Assembly (NCBI RefSeq): GCF_015207755.1
Contig: NZ_JADEWH010000007.1
Span: 1 to 64,000, forward strand
Source of the DNA: Nodularia sp. LEGE 06071
GTDB lineage: Bacteria > Cyanobacteriota > Cyanobacteriia > Cyanobacteriales > Nostocaceae
DNA: 64,000 nucleotides
Direction: 5' to 3'
A model generated the notes under the pieces. That model made no database searches, was not told the origin of the DNA, and saw only the letters and a list, made by a program, of their open reading frames with translations. The stretch's first letter is position 1. Each line of letters starts with the position of its first letter. Position numbers and translations under genes: made by a program. Shown here piece by piece: positions 18,001-26,629 of this stretch.

Positions 18001-19622
18001 AAGTTAGGGTTATTGGGGAGAATTGTACCGTTGATAAAATACTGTCCTAAACTGCCATAATCGGTGTAGCCAGTACCAAGAGGATCTCCTTTTCCGACAC
18101 CATCAATGGCTAAATAATACGTTCCCGCAGCGACATTGGTTGTAATCGTAGCGGATAGTAGGTCGCTGGGATTGGATGATCCGATTAAATTACCACTAGC
18201 ATCGTATAGTTCTGCTAAGATGTCTAGGTTTGGTGCGCGGGTAAAGGGATTCACGGTGAAGCTAATTGCACCAGCACCAGTATAAAAACTATAAAAATCA
18301 ATATCTGTATTGCGCTCGATGATGCCATTACCACTTAGAGATGTACTAGTTGTGGTGAGTGGTTTGGCGGTAGCAATTGTATTACCAGTATCATCGTCTC
18401 GGTAGCCAAAACCGTTTCGGGTTGTAATAATGTGCAGATCATCTTGTTGATTATCAGCAGAAGCATACTCGCCTTGGCTCCATCCTCTTAGGTTCTTGCT
18501 GGACCCTCCCATGATTGATCCCCAGCCAGTTTCCCCAGTACCATGTCCTGAGTAGTATTCTTCGACAGGAGCTATTCTGCCATCATGTTTTAGTCCCAGA
18601 GTATGTCCTATTTCATGAGAGATAATGTTAGCTGTAGCTTGTTCGCTTTCAGACAGGTTATCACTAAAGAGAAAAGTGGGAGTATCAGTATTCCAGTTGA
18701 AAGAAGAGTAATATGCGATTCCGTTAATTGTACGAGATAACCAGTCACTGTTACCACCAATAACAACACGGATACCCCAACGAGTATCACCAGATCCACT
18801 ATTAATCAGATCGTTGATATCTGTTGGTTCTTGGGTGGTGACATTAACATTAAACGGGATAAAATCCTCAACTACGCGCTGCCAAATATACTGGATTCTT
18901 TCCAGTTCGGCATTACTAAAAGATGCTGTATTGCCGTCAAAATCGAAAGCTGGGGTAACAATATCAGCCCCACCTGTCTCGTCTCTATTCCAGGGAGTAT
19001 TACTGGTAGTATGTCCGTTGAAGTCTAAATAAATTGTATGTTTAGCTGTTGGTAAGCTGCTGAGGAAGAATGTCTGAGACAAATCTGATAAAATTGTTGT
19101 GGGTGCAAATACTCCCTGATAGGTGTTGAGGGTATCTGCACGAAAAACAAGAGAAGTCCCATTATTTTGCGGAAGATTAACTTCTAATTCCCAATTTCCC
19201 CCTAATGCTGCATTTCCGGTTTTTGTTGCTGAGGCGCTAATGGTTGCGTTTGTAATCTCATGTAACTTGCGAATAAATTCTTCTCCACCATCCCCCGCAG
19301 CAACATTACAACCATAGAGTAAAATGCTTTTGCTTTGCCAATGCTGCAACCAATCAGCATATTTACTGATGTTGTCTAAGTTCAGTTGACTATTACCTAA
19401 ATACAAACATCCCGGTGAACCGTGTGAAACAATGTGAATGGTGGTAATTTGGGGATGTTGTTGGATAAATTCGGTAATTTCCGCAATTCCATTTTGATTG
19501 GGGGAAAGAATAACTGCTTCTACTCCTTCAACAACTCCCGTCTGTAGGGTTTGATAGTCAGAAATAGAGTCATCAATAAAGACCACTGTGGTGGTTTGAT
19601 AGTGTAAAGACTTATTTAACAT
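15030..19622 (-). CDS. Giant secreted protein: DUF4347, metzincin-like protease, PPC domain and RTX repeats
   Basis: This protein has about 1,530 residues. It opens with a DUF4347 domain (about residues 10-165: VVFIDDSISDYQTL, IVSHGSPG, LLYGCNVAAG). A metalloprotease-like domain (about 190-420) carries the full metzincin zinc motif HEIGHTLGLKH near residues 336-346 and a Met-turn-like GWGSIMGG. A PPC-like domain follows (about 430-545), then some 900 residues of calcium-binding RTX nonapeptides (GGAGNDSLNGGTGADT type) with 90-residue repeat units. RTX proteins normally leave the cell unfolded through a type I system and fold in external calcium. ATG 19622 (MLNKSLHYQ) was chosen because it lies just before DUF4347. 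A TTG at 19742 would add 40 residues. No dedicated exporter is adjacent. Confidence 0.88.
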   Translation of the reverse strand: MLNKSLHYQTTTVVFIDDSISDYQTLQTGVVEGVEAVILSPNQNGIAEITEFIQQHPQITTIHIVSHGSPGCLYLGNSQLNLDNISKYADWLQHWQSKSILLYGCNVAAGDGGEEFIRKLHEITNATISASATKTGNAALGGNWELEVNLPQNNGTSLVFRADTLNTYQGVFAPTTILSDLSQTFFLSSLPTAKHTIYLDFNGHTTSNTPWNRDETGGADIVTPAFDFDGNTASFSNAELERIQYIWQRVVEDFIPFNVNVTTQEPTDINDLINSGSGDTRWGIRVVIGGNSDWLSRTINGIAYYSSFNWNTDTPTFLFSDNLSESEQATANIISHEIGHTLGLKHDGRIAPVEEYYSGHGTGETGWGSIMGGSSKNLRGWSQGEYASADNQQDDLHIITTRNGFGYRDDDTGNTIATAKPLTTTSTSLSGNGIIERNTDIDFYSFYTGAGAISFTVNPFTRAPNLDILAELYDASGNLIGSSNPSDLLSATITTNVAAGTYYLAIDGVGKGDPLGTGYTDYGSLGQYFINGTILPNNPNLGTAEKFTTTAQQDIIDAKGGYDIITSTFANLQQNDTLNGGTEIDTLIITGGTSGNAITINLNNANQFNIPGTTIIGFERFDLSGFNGKISFVGTSGDDWINAGAGNDDLTGGDGNDYLNGGTGADTMNGGAGNDSLNGGTGADTINGGDGNDSLNGGTDADSMTGGAGNDSLNGGTGADSMTGGAGNDSYYVDNVGDTITENADQGTDSVFSTLTYTLGNNLENLTLEGTTAINGTGNTLNNTLTGNSGNNVLNGKEGTDTMIGGAGNDSYYVDIAGDTIIENAGQGTDTVFSTLTYTLGNNLENLNLQGTTAINGTGNTLNNTLTGNNGNNVLNGKEGADTMIGGAGNDAYSVDNVGDSIVEIADQGTDIVYSTVTYTLSNNLENLTLEGTTAINGTGNALNNRIRGNAAANTLNGGAGNDFLEGKEGADTMIGGVGDDAYSVDNVGDTITENAGEGTDIVYSTITYTLGNNVENLTLEGTSAINGTGNDLNNRIRGNAAANTLNGGAGNDFLDGQAGADSMIGGAGNDSYYVDNAGDSIVEIADQGTDIVYSTITYTLGNNVENLTLEGSSAINGTGNALNNRIRGNAAANTLNGGAGNDFLDGQAGADTLIGGVGDDAYSVDNAGDTITENAGEGTDIVYSTITYTLGNNVENLTLEGSSAINGTGNALNNRIRGNAAANTLNGGAGNDFLDGQAGADTLIGGVGDDAYSVDNAGDTITENAGEGTDIVYSTITYTLGNNVENLTLEGSSAINGTGNALNNRIRGNAAANTLNGGAGNDFLDGQAGADTMIGGTGNDVYYVDAEDTIVENVGEGTDLVWSSITYTLGNHLENLTLEGTSAINGTGNDLNNILTGNTAANILRGVVGNDILNGKAGADTLIGGTGNDKLYLGLNDGAIDIVNYALNDGADTVYEFVRGVGGDKIQFTGITNIDVVTSGSNTLLRLGDGIAGNTGFGTGELFVMLFATSGFIGADVNVNLFGANFLFG
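15631..16980. repeat. Five tandem 270-bp repeats within the RTX gene
   Basis: The string GCACCTGCTTGACCATCAAG starts at 15631, 15901, 16171 and 16441, and a diverged copy (GCACCTTCTTTACCTTCAAG) starts at 16711. The period is exactly 270 bp (90 codons). The copies starting at 15631 and 15901 appear nearly identical base for base, which indicates recent expansion or gene conversion. Shorter, more diverged units continue to about 17690. Confidence 0.9.
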
Positions 19623-19742
19623 ATGTATGATTTTTGCCCCTGATAACAGAGTGTAGTTTCTTACTGAGGTTGCTAGCAGCATTTTATAACCTATCAGATA
19701 TGCTGCTAATACTAGTGTAACTTTGGTTTTATGGTTGGTCAA

Positions 19743-20343
19743 TATTCAAGAATATGATCTACAGTTTGTCCAGAATCTATGGGTAATTGATGTCCTGGAG
19801 AAAACCCTACGAGTAATGTCAGAATTGCCTGAAATCTAGATAACATTAAATTCGGCGTGTTTATCATTCACAGAGTGCCAAGATCCTTCAATTGAAGTGA
19901 ATGAGACAGATGCGATCGCCTATTCTGCGAGAGAATCAGTAGGGAAAAGTGCAGATGTAATTCTCGGTGGTGGCAATTTGGAAAGCAAAGTTTGGGAATT
20001 GATGGCGCTTCAGGTTGATCAATTCCTGGAAATTCAGACGGTGTATTTTTAACCCACATGAGATTTAAATCTGGTAGGGTCTATTTATGACGTTAGTTCT
20101 AACGCACTGAGAATCTAGGATGGTGCGTTGCGCTACGCGACAACACTACGAAAAAGGATCAGGAAGCTGATTGCACTAACTTGATTTGGTGAAATTGGGA
20201 TAAGATTGGGTACAAAATATTGCTTTAGCGATGGGCGTTCGCGTAGCGTGTCCGCATGACTCAGCCCCGCCTTTGGCGATCGCAGATCAGAAGTATTGCT
20301 AAAATCCAATTAATTTGCCCTCAATCTTGATAACCTGATTCCT
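19743..20343. other. Gap with a coding-like remnant and dispersed repeats
   Basis: About 600 bases between divergent genes. It contains the frame described separately at 19840-20052, and a 'gcgttcgcgtagcgtgtccgc' repeat with 'cctttggcgatcgc' at 20232-20282. The region just before 20344 should hold the promoter of the ABC gene. Confidence 0.5.
19840..20052 (+). pseudogene. Possible remnant of an unidentified gene end
   Basis: After a TAG at 19837-19839 there are 70 open codons ending at TAA 20050-20052. They have no ATG until near the end. The translation (including SADVILGGGNLESKVWELMA) looks protein-like in composition but matches no family I know. It may be the 3' end of a lost gene. It could also be chance. 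Confidence 0.2.
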
Positions 20344-22209
20344 ATGAAAGAAACTGTCCTAGAGGTTCGTAATCTACAAGTTGATTTTTCCAGTGATGGT
20401 AGCAGTGTCAAAGCTGTGGATGATATATCCTTTGAGATTAATCGTGGTGAAACTCTAGGTATAGTGGGGGAATCGGGTAGTGGTAAGTCGGTGACAGCAT
20501 TGGCTGTGATGGGTTTGTTGCAAAGTCCGGGGAAAATTCGCGGTGGTGAGGTTTGCTTTCGTCCCCAGTCCCATAGTAAACCGATTAATTTGGTAGAATT
20601 GCCGACTGCACAAATGCAGCTACACCGAGGCGGCGATATCGCTATGATTTTTCAAGAACCGATGAGTTCGCTGAATCCGGTTTTTACTATTGGGTTTCAG
20701 ATGGCTGAAGCGATTATGCAACATCAGAAGGTCTCGGAAACTGAAGCAAAACGTATTGCGATCGCACTTTTGCAAGAAGTCAAACTTCTACCTAGTGATG
20801 AAATTATACAACAGCAGTGTCTGGAAAATTCAGGTCAAGCAGATGGATTCAAGTTGGCTAGGTTAGTCAAGCAGCACAAAGCAGCTATCCTGGAACGTTA
20901 CCCGCATCAACTTTCTGGAGGTCAGCTACAACGGGTGATGATTGCAATGGCGATTTCTTGTAATCCTTTGCTATTGATTGCTGATGAACCAACTACGGCT
21001 TTAGATGTGACTGTGCAAGCAACTATTATTGAGTTGTTGGCAGAATTGCAGCAAAGTCGTGATATGGCGATGATTTTTATTACCCACGACTTGGGACTAA
21101 TTTCGGAAATTGCTGACCAAGTAGCGGTAATGTACAAAGGTCAAATTGTCGAATACGGTGCAGCCGCACAAATTTTTAATAGTCCTCAACATCCCTATAC
21201 TAAGGGTTTAATAGCTTGTCGCCCTACACTCAACCGTCGTCCTCATAAATTGCTGACCGTTTCTGACTATATGAGTGTCGATTCAACGCCAACGGGTCAG
21301 GAAGTAATTCAAGCGAAAGAACCCCAGCGTCCCCCAGAAATCAGCCTTGAGGAAATATCTCAACGATGGGACAAGCTAAAGGATAAATCACCCTTATTAG
21401 AAATTCGTGACCTCCAGGTGGGTTTTCCGATCAAGGGCGTATTTGGGATCACAAAACGCTACAATATGGCGGTTAATCATGTTTCATTTGATGTCAAGCC
21501 AGGGGAAACACTCGGTTTGGTGGGAGAATCTGGTTGTGGTAAAACTACCTTGGGTAGAAGTTTGCTGCGATTAATTGAACCGATGGGTGGGGAAATTATT
21601 TTCGAGGGTCAAAATATTACTACCCTCAAAGGCGAAGCGTTGCAGAAGTTGCGGCGAGAAATGCAAATTGTTTTCCAAAATCCTTTTAGTTCCCTAGACC
21701 CCCGGATGAAAATTGGGGATGCAGTTATGGAACCGTTGATAATTCACTCTGTGGGAAAAACCAAGAAACAACGTCAAGACCGTGTAGTTGAACTTTTAGA
21801 ACGGGTGGGTTTAGATGCAGATGCAATGTATCGCTATCCCCATCAGTTTTCTGGTGGTCAACGTCAACGGGTTTGTATTGCGCGGACTTTGGCTTTAAAT
21901 CCCAAGTTTATTATCTGCGATGAGTCGGTTTCGGCTTTGGATGTGTCGGTACAGGCGCAGGTGTTAAATCTGCTGAAGGAATTGCAAGAAGAATTCCAAC
22001 TGACTTATATCTTCATTTCTCATGATTTAAGTGTAGTCAAATTTATGAGCGATCGCATTTTAGTGATGAATCGTGGTCAAATTGTCGAACAAGGAACAGC
22101 CGAGAGTATTTACTTAGAACCCAAGGAAGAATATACACAAAAATTAATTGCTTCCATTCCTACTGGTAGTGCTGAACGGGTACGCGCTAGGCACTTACGG
22201 ACATTGTAG
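20344..22209 (+). CDS. Fused ABC transporter ATP-binding protein (DppDF/GsiA type, oligopeptide/dipeptide/nickel family)
   Basis: The 621-residue protein holds two complete ABC ATPase domains in one chain. Domain 1 has Walker A GESGSGKS, signature LSGGQLQR and Walker [13 protein letters not shown]. Domain 2 has [16 protein letters not shown] and [10 protein letters not shown]. Each is followed by the C-terminal 'oligo_HPY' region seen in peptide transporters ([13 protein letters not shown] after domain 1, [12 protein letters not shown] after domain 2). It should power an importer of peptides or similar solutes. The matching permease and binding-protein genes are not in the window, so it must act with subunits encoded elsewhere. 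It precedes the AbgT and AtzG/AtzE genes on the same strand. Confidence 0.93.
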   Translation: MKETVLEVRNLQVDFSSDGSSVKAVDDISFEINRGETLGIVGESGSGKSVTALAVMGLLQSPGKIRGGEVCFRPQSHSKPINLVELPTAQMQLHRGGDIAMIFQEPMSSLNPVFTIGFQMAEAIMQHQKVSETEAKRIAIALLQEVKLLPSDEIIQQQCLENSGQADGFKLARLVKQHKAAILERYPHQLSGGQLQRVMIAMAISCNPLLLIADEPTTALDVTVQATIIELLAELQQSRDMAMIFITHDLGLISEIADQVAVMYKGQIVEYGAAAQIFNSPQHPYTKGLIACRPTLNRRPHKLLTVSDYMSVDSTPTGQEVIQAKEPQRPPEISLEEISQRWDKLKDKSPLLEIRDLQVGFPIKGVFGITKRYNMAVNHVSFDVKPGETLGLVGESGCGKTTLGRSLLRLIEPMGGEIIFEGQNITTLKGEALQKLRREMQIVFQNPFSSLDPRMKIGDAVMEPLIIHSVGKTKKQRQDRVVELLERVGLDADAMYRYPHQFSGGQRQRVCIARTLALNPKFIICDESVSALDVSVQAQVLNLLKELQEEFQLTYIFISHDLSVVKFMSDRILVMNRGQIVEQGTAESIYLEPKEEYTQKLIASIPTGSAERVRARHLRTL

Positions 22210-22224
22210 GAATCCTATTATCGA

Positions 22225-22300
22225 ACCGCCTTGGCGCTAGCCTCTCCCTTTGGGAGAAGTCGCCAAATTCGCCAAGAGAAGAAGGAAGGTGGTGAGAAAG
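22225..22300. repeat. Dispersed repeat with TCTCCCTTTGGGAGA palindrome
   Basis: The 15-base near-palindrome at 22243-22257 lies inside 'gaaccgccttggcgctagcc...cgccaaattcgccaagag'. Related 'tctcccaaagggaga' copies occur at 52346-52360 and 60296-60310, and partly at 33617. It is a Nostocales intergenic repeat. Confidence 0.6.
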
Positions 22301-22309
22301 TAGAGACGC

Positions 22310-23884
22310 ATGGAACTTCTCTACAAGGGTTATGGGAAACTCATATTTAAATTCGGTCAATGTCTAATGAATCCTCAAAACAGTAAAAAATGGTTGGGAA
22401 ATGCTTTAACCTTCATTGAATCTGTGGGGAATAAGCTTCCCGACCCACTGACACTATTTTGCCTATTATCCTTAATGGTAATTGTTGTTAGTGCGATCGC
22501 ATCTGCTCTCAATCTCTCTGTTGTCCACCCCGGAAACGGTGAAACCATCGTTGCAGTATCTTTACTTACTCCTGAAGGTATCCGCCGCATTTTCACCTCT
22601 GCTGTGAAAAATTTTACTGACTTTCCCCCTCTGGGTGCTGTGCTGGTGGCTATGTTAGGCGTAGGCGTTGCCGAATACACTGGTTTACTTTCAGCATTAC
22701 TACGCAAAATTGTATTAATTGCCCCTAGTAAATTTATCTGTCCCGTTGTCGTCTTTGCAGGTATCATGGCAAACATCGCTGCTGATGCGGGTTATGTGGT
22801 GCTTGTACCCCTGGGAGCAATTATCTTTTTAGGATTTCGACGGCATCCTTTAGCTGGTTTAGCTGCGGCTTTTGCGGGAGTGTCTGGTGGTTTTAGTGCA
22901 AATTTACTCATTAGCTCCCTTGACCCGTTGCTGGCTGGATTAACCCAAAGTGCAGTGGAATTAATTAATCCTAGTTATCAAGTCAATGCCACTGCTAATT
23001 ATTATTTTATGGCAGTTTCGACATTTTTAATTACTCTAATTGGCTGGTTTGTTACCGAAAAAATTGTTGAACCGAGATTGGGTAATTATGCAGGCGAAGT
23101 TGATTTTCAAATGGCAGAAATCAGCGTAGCTGAAAATAAAGGTTTACGCTGGGCTGGTTATGCTTTATTAGCATTTATTGCCTTTTTGTTGGTAATGGTT
23201 GTACCACCGCAAGGAATTTTACGACATCCAGAAACTTTCACAATTATTCCTTCACCTTTTCTGGATAGCATTGTGTTTATTATTGCCTTGGCTTTTCTAA
23301 TTCCGGGAATTTTTTATGGCAAAGTGGCCGGAACTATTCACAATGATAAAGATGTTGCTAAAGCTTTGAGTAATTCCATGAGTGCTATGGGATATTATAT
23401 TGTTTTGGCATTCATTGCGGCTCAATTTATTGCCTATTTTAGCTGGAGTAATTTAGGCGCGATTATGTCGATAAATGGGGCGAATTTTCTCAAGTCTACA
23501 GGTATTACTGGCGCACCATTACTAATATTATTTATTTTAGTCAGTATGCTGCTGAATTTATTTGTGGGTTCGGCTTCGGCAAAGTGGGCAATTATGGCTC
23601 CTGTGTTTGTGCCAATGTTTATGTTAATGGGTTATTCTCCTGAGTTAACTCAAGCTGCATATCGTATTGGGGATTCTACAACTAATATTGTTACGCCGTT
23701 GATGCCTTATTTTCCTTTGGTGGTGGCGTTTGGACAGAAGTATGATAAAAATTTAGGCATTGGGACGTTGATAGCTATGATGTTGCCTTATGCGATCGCC
23801 TTTTTGTTGGGGTGGTCTATGCTGTTAATTATCTGGTTTGTTTTGGGGTTACCCCTTGGCCCTGGGGCTTTGATGAGGATTTAA
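22310..23884 (+). CDS. AbgT-family transporter (p-aminobenzoyl-glutamate type)
   Basis: This polytopic inner-membrane protein of 524 residues has the AbgT opening IESVGNKLPDPLTLFCLLSL and about a dozen hydrophobic helices. It also has the conserved tail region GDSTTNIVTPLMPYFPLV. Members of the family either take up p-aminobenzoyl-glutamate or export sulfonamide-like compounds driven by protons. Which applies here is open. ATG 22367 (MNPQNSKKWLG) is an alternative start closer to the family length. The DUF4089 and amidohydrolase genes follow within 40 bases on the same strand, so one operon is plausible, linking transport with amide hydrolysis. Confidence 0.9.
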   Translation: MELLYKGYGKLIFKFGQCLMNPQNSKKWLGNALTFIESVGNKLPDPLTLFCLLSLMVIVVSAIASALNLSVVHPGNGETIVAVSLLTPEGIRRIFTSAVKNFTDFPPLGAVLVAMLGVGVAEYTGLLSALLRKIVLIAPSKFICPVVVFAGIMANIAADAGYVVLVPLGAIIFLGFRRHPLAGLAAAFAGVSGGFSANLLISSLDPLLAGLTQSAVELINPSYQVNATANYYFMAVSTFLITLIGWFVTEKIVEPRLGNYAGEVDFQMAEISVAENKGLRWAGYALLAFIAFLLVMVVPPQGILRHPETFTIIPSPFLDSIVFIIALAFLIPGIFYGKVAGTIHNDKDVAKALSNSMSAMGYYIVLAFIAAQFIAYFSWSNLGAIMSINGANFLKSTGITGAPLLILFILVSMLLNLFVGSASAKWAIMAPVFVPMFMLMGYSPELTQAAYRIGDSTTNIVTPLMPYFPLVVAFGQKYDKNLGIGTLIAMMLPYAIAFLLGWSMLLIIWFVLGLPLGPGALMRI

Positions 23885-23917
23885 CGAACCGCAGAGGCGC
23901 AGAGAACGCAGAGGAGG
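23885..23917. repeat. Dispersed repeat 'cgaaccgcagaggcgcagagaacgcagagg'
   Basis: Short repeat of the family also seen at 851-881, here between the AbgT stop and the next gene. Its GAGGAGGAG end seems to have been co-opted as the ribosome-binding site of the small gene at 23923. Confidence 0.55.
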
Positions 23918-23922
23918 AGAAA

Positions 23923-24090
23923 ATGAGGAGTTATGTTGAGGAGATGGCTTTGTTGTTGGGGTTACAGCTTGGGGATGAATATGTTGATGGGGTGGTGCAG
24001 AATTTTGAGAGAATTAAGGCGATCGCTCAATTAGTAAATGAGTTTCCTTTACCGGAGGAAGTTGAACCTGTATCTGTGTTTGCACCATGA
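23923..24090 (+). CDS. DUF4089/AtzG-like small subunit of an amidohydrolase
   Basis: The 55-residue protein (MRSYVEEMALLLGLQLGDEY start, LVNEFPLPEEVEPVSVFAP end) matches the small AtzG-like family, which resembles GatC. In the cyanuric acid pathway of Pseudomonas, AtzG binds and stabilises AtzE as a heterotetrameric 1-carboxybiuret hydrolase. GAGGAGG sits 5 bases before this ATG, and an upstream in-frame start would read through intergenic repeat, so 23923 is preferred. Its stop overlaps the start of the amidase gene in ATGA, strong evidence of coupled translation and a shared complex. Confidence 0.85.
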   Translation: MRSYVEEMALLLGLQLGDEYVDGVVQNFERIKAIAQLVNEFPLPEEVEPVSVFAP

Positions 24091-25466
24091 ATGATGCTGT
24101 CTCAATCGCTGCGGCTGTGCGTATAGGGGACGTTAGCGCGGTGGAAGTTACTCAGGCTGCTTTATTGCGAATTGCGGCGCAGAATCATCAACTCAATTGT
24201 TTTACGGCGATAACTGCGGAAACTGCTTTAATAGATGCAGCTAAAATTGACCAAGAAATCGCCCAAGGTAAAAATCCCGGTTTGTTGGCTGGTGTGCCTT
24301 TTGCGGTGAAAAATCTCTATGATATCGCTGGTTTAACAACTCTAGCCGGGTCGAAAATCAATGCCGAAAATCCCCCAGCTAGCCAAGACGCGACAGCCGT
24401 AGCGAAGTTAAAACAAGCGGGTGCGGTGCTGGTTGGGGCTTTAAATATGGATGAGTACGCCTATGGGTTTGTCACGGAAAACTCCCATTACGGTGCTACC
24501 CACAACCCCCACGATTTACAACGAATAGCTGGTGGTTCCTCTGGTGGTTCGGCTGCATCTGTATCGGCGGGTTTAGTTCCCTTGACGCTGGGTTCTGATA
24601 CTAATGGTTCAATTCGGGTTCCGGCGGCTTTGTGTGGCGTGTTGGGCTTTAAACCCACCTATGGGCGCTTGTCTCGTGCTGGGGTAGCTTTATTTTCTAG
24701 CAGTCTTGACCATGTTGGCACTTTTGCCCGTTCGGTAAAGGATATTGCGATCGCTTTTGATCTGCTGCAAGGTGAAGATCAGCGTGATCCTGTTTGTACA
24801 AAGCGCTCTCCCGAATTATGTCTACCACAATTATATCAAGATATTTCTCAGATCAGAATGGCGATCGCATCTGATTATTTTACTCAAGGTGCATCACCAG
24901 AAGCCTTAGCCGCAGTGCAGAAAGTAGCAGAGGCTTTAAGTGTAACTGACTATGTAACTATACCAGAAGCCCACCGCGCCAGAGCAGCAGCCTTTGTAAT
25001 TACCGCTAGTGAAGGGGCAAATCTGCATTTAGATCAGTTAAAGTCACGTCCCCAGGATTTTGATCCGGCTACACGCGATCGCTTTTTGGCAGGGGCATTA
25101 ATACCGAGTAGTTGGTACATCCAAGCACAAAGGTTTAGAAGGTGGTATGGCGATCGCCTCCGCGAAATCTGGCAAAATGTAGATATAATTCTCGCCCCCA
25201 CCACACCAATATCTGCACCGCTAATTGGTCAAAAAACCATGATTTTAGATAGTGAAGAAATTCTAGTGCGTCCTCATTTGGGATTATTCACACAACCATT
25301 ATCTTTCATTGGCTTACCCGTTTTATCAGTCCCAGTTCAGCTTCCTGATAGTTTACCTTTGGGTGTGCAAATCATCGCTGCACCCTACAATGAAGCCTTA
25401 ATTTTACGAGTTGCAGCTATATTAGAATCCCAAGGTGTGATTTCTGCAAAAATAGCTGGTAGCTAA
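24087..25466 (+). CDS. AtzE-family amidohydrolase (amidase signature enzyme)
   Basis: The 459-residue protein has the complete amidase-signature Ser-cisSer-Lys triad. The Lys is in GVPFAVKNLYD (Lys75), the cis-Ser in AGGSSGGSAAS (Ser151), and the nucleophile in LGSDTNGSIRVPA (Ser175). The 24-residue spacing between the two Ser matches the family. Coupling to an AtzG-like gene places it with AtzE (1-carboxybiuret hydrolase) rather than GatA. No cyanuric acid hydrolase or allophanate hydrolase is nearby, so the natural substrate in cyanobacteria is unknown. It could be a ureide or another amide brought in by the upstream transporters. Confidence 0.9.
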   Translation: MNDAVSIAAAVRIGDVSAVEVTQAALLRIAAQNHQLNCFTAITAETALIDAAKIDQEIAQGKNPGLLAGVPFAVKNLYDIAGLTTLAGSKINAENPPASQDATAVAKLKQAGAVLVGALNMDEYAYGFVTENSHYGATHNPHDLQRIAGGSSGGSAASVSAGLVPLTLGSDTNGSIRVPAALCGVLGFKPTYGRLSRAGVALFSSSLDHVGTFARSVKDIAIAFDLLQGEDQRDPVCTKRSPELCLPQLYQDISQIRMAIASDYFTQGASPEALAAVQKVAEALSVTDYVTIPEAHRARAAAFVITASEGANLHLDQLKSRPQDFDPATRDRFLAGALIPSSWYIQAQRFRRWYGDRLREIWQNVDIILAPTTPISAPLIGQKTMILDSEEILVRPHLGLFTQPLSFIGLPVLSVPVQLPDSLPLGVQIIAAPYNEALILRVAAILESQGVISAKIAGS

Positions 25467-25514
25467 TAAATTGAATTCGGGAACACCAAAAAATAAATTA
25501 CCCAAAAATTGTAG

Positions 25515-25540
25515 GGTGGGTTAGCGCAGCGTAACCCACC
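25515..25540. repeat. Hairpin GGTGGGTTA...TAACCCACC
   Basis: A 9-bp perfect stem with an 8-base loop lies between the convergent amidase and yidD genes. It belongs to the widespread 'gtgggttacgctgcgctaacccac' repeat group of Nostocales. It may also act as a bidirectional transcript end, though no T-run follows. Confidence 0.65.
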
Positions 25541-25606
25541 ATTATCCTTAACTACAAATTAATTGGGGATTTTATTCCTTGGAAGTCCCTTATCCGAACT
25601 GGATAT

Positions 25607-25852
25607 TTAGTCATGAGTATGATCGCAGCAATGCTTTTTCGCCTCTGGAACTGGATCATAACCACCAGGATGGAAAGGATGACAACGCAAAATCCGCCGA
25701 GTCGCCATCCAGCCACCGCGCCAGATCCCAAATCGCTCAATGGCTTCCATCGCATACATTGAACAAGTTGGTTGAAAGCGACAAGTCGGGGGAAACAGTG
25801 GCGAAATAAACATTCTGTAACCTTTAATCAACGAAATGAATAATACTTTCAT
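25607..25852 (-). CDS. yidD: Membrane protein insertion efficiency factor YidD
   Basis: The 81-residue protein has the YidD hallmark: a short amphipathic N-terminus ([20 protein letters not shown]), the three-cysteine core [11 protein letters not shown]-x-Y-A, and the G-G-W[21 protein letters not shown] motif. YidD is a small peripheral inner-membrane protein that assists YidC/Sec-dependent insertion. The last ten residues ([12 protein letters not shown]), with two more Cys and two His, are an unusual tail. It is divergent from the kinase-like gene at 25916. Confidence 0.95.
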   Translation of the reverse strand: MKVLFISLIKGYRMFISPLFPPTCRFQPTCSMYAMEAIERFGIWRGGWMATRRILRCHPFHPGGYDPVPEAKKHCCDHTHD

Positions 25853-25915
25853 CGCGATCGCCTAAAATCTTATAAATTAGTAATAAAGCTCAAAAATTTA
25901 TATATTATAGTTTCT

Positions 25916-26629
25916 TTGTTATCTCCATCTCTCGATTTCACCTCAATTTCACCTTTGTGGCTGCAAATTACCGTAGTTGCAGTTTGGGTATCACTCATCC
26001 TCCTGGTCGCATGGGTAGTACATCGCTTTGCTCAGGGCGATCCCGAAATAGTCAGAAAAATAGTTCACATTGGCACTGGGAATGTAATTTTGCTGGCTTG
26101 GTGGCTCGATGTTCCGGCTAGTTTAGGGATTACAGCGTCCATTGTCGCCAGTGCCATCACCTTACTATCATACCGATTTCCCCTCCTTCCCGGTATTAAT
26201 AGCGTGGGTAGGCAAAGTTTGGGAACCTTCTTTTATGCTGTCAGTATGGGCATTTTAATTGCCTGCTTCTGGCATATACAACAGCCCCAATACGCCGCTA
26301 TCGGCATCATGGTGATGGCTTGGGGTGATGGGTTAGCAGCATTGATTGGGCAGCGTTTTGGTAAACATAAGTATCAAGTCTTGGGAGCGCAAAAAAGCTG
26401 GGAAGGCTCCTTGACGATGGCTTTAGTCAGTTATCTGATCAGTAGTTTAATTTTATTGAGTGTTGAAGGTAACATCTGGCAAACTTGGGTAATATCCCTA
26501 GCGATCGCTTTCGCTGCTACTAGCTTAGAAGCCATTTCATTTCTGGGTATTGATAATTTAACAGTTCCTTTAGGCAGTGCAGGCCTAGCATTTGTGTTAA
26601 TTGATATCTTCTTGCACCATTCCCCATAA
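25916..26629 (+). CDS. Phytol/polyprenol (dolichol) kinase-like integral membrane protein
   Basis: The 237-residue protein has about six to seven hydrophobic helices and the conserved stretches REPEATED in CTP-dependent lipid kinases: RKIVHIGTGN near the N-terminus, WGDGLAALIGQRFGKHKY, and KSWEGSLTMAL. These place it in the VTE5/dolichol kinase/CdsA-related family. In cyanobacteria the VTE5-type enzyme phosphorylates phytol released from chlorophyll for tocopherol synthesis. That function is likely but not certain here. The frame begins with TTG at 25916. No ATG occurs before the conserved region, and no clear ribosome-binding site is seen, so the exact start is unsure. Confidence 0.8.
   Translation: MLSPSLDFTSISPLWLQITVVAVWVSLILLVAWVVHRFAQGDPEIVRKIVHIGTGNVILLAWWLDVPASLGITASIVASAITLLSYRFPLLPGINSVGRQSLGTFFYAVSMGILIACFWHIQQPQYAAIGIMVMAWGDGLAALIGQRFGKHKYQVLGAQKSWEGSLTMALVSYLISSLILLSVEGNIWQTWVISLAIAFAATSLEAISFLGIDNLTVPLGSAGLAFVLIDIFLHHSP

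Noticed and set aside
20344-22209. Complete oligopeptide importer operon
   Set aside because: Only the fused ATPase is present. The following membrane protein is AbgT, not a DppB/DppC-type permease, and no binding protein is encoded nearby.
23812-23922. 37-residue N-terminal extension of the AtzG-like protein
   Set aside because: It would overlap the AbgT end and translate a dispersed repeat (TNRRGAENAEEEK). A strong ribosome-binding site precedes the inner ATG at 23923.
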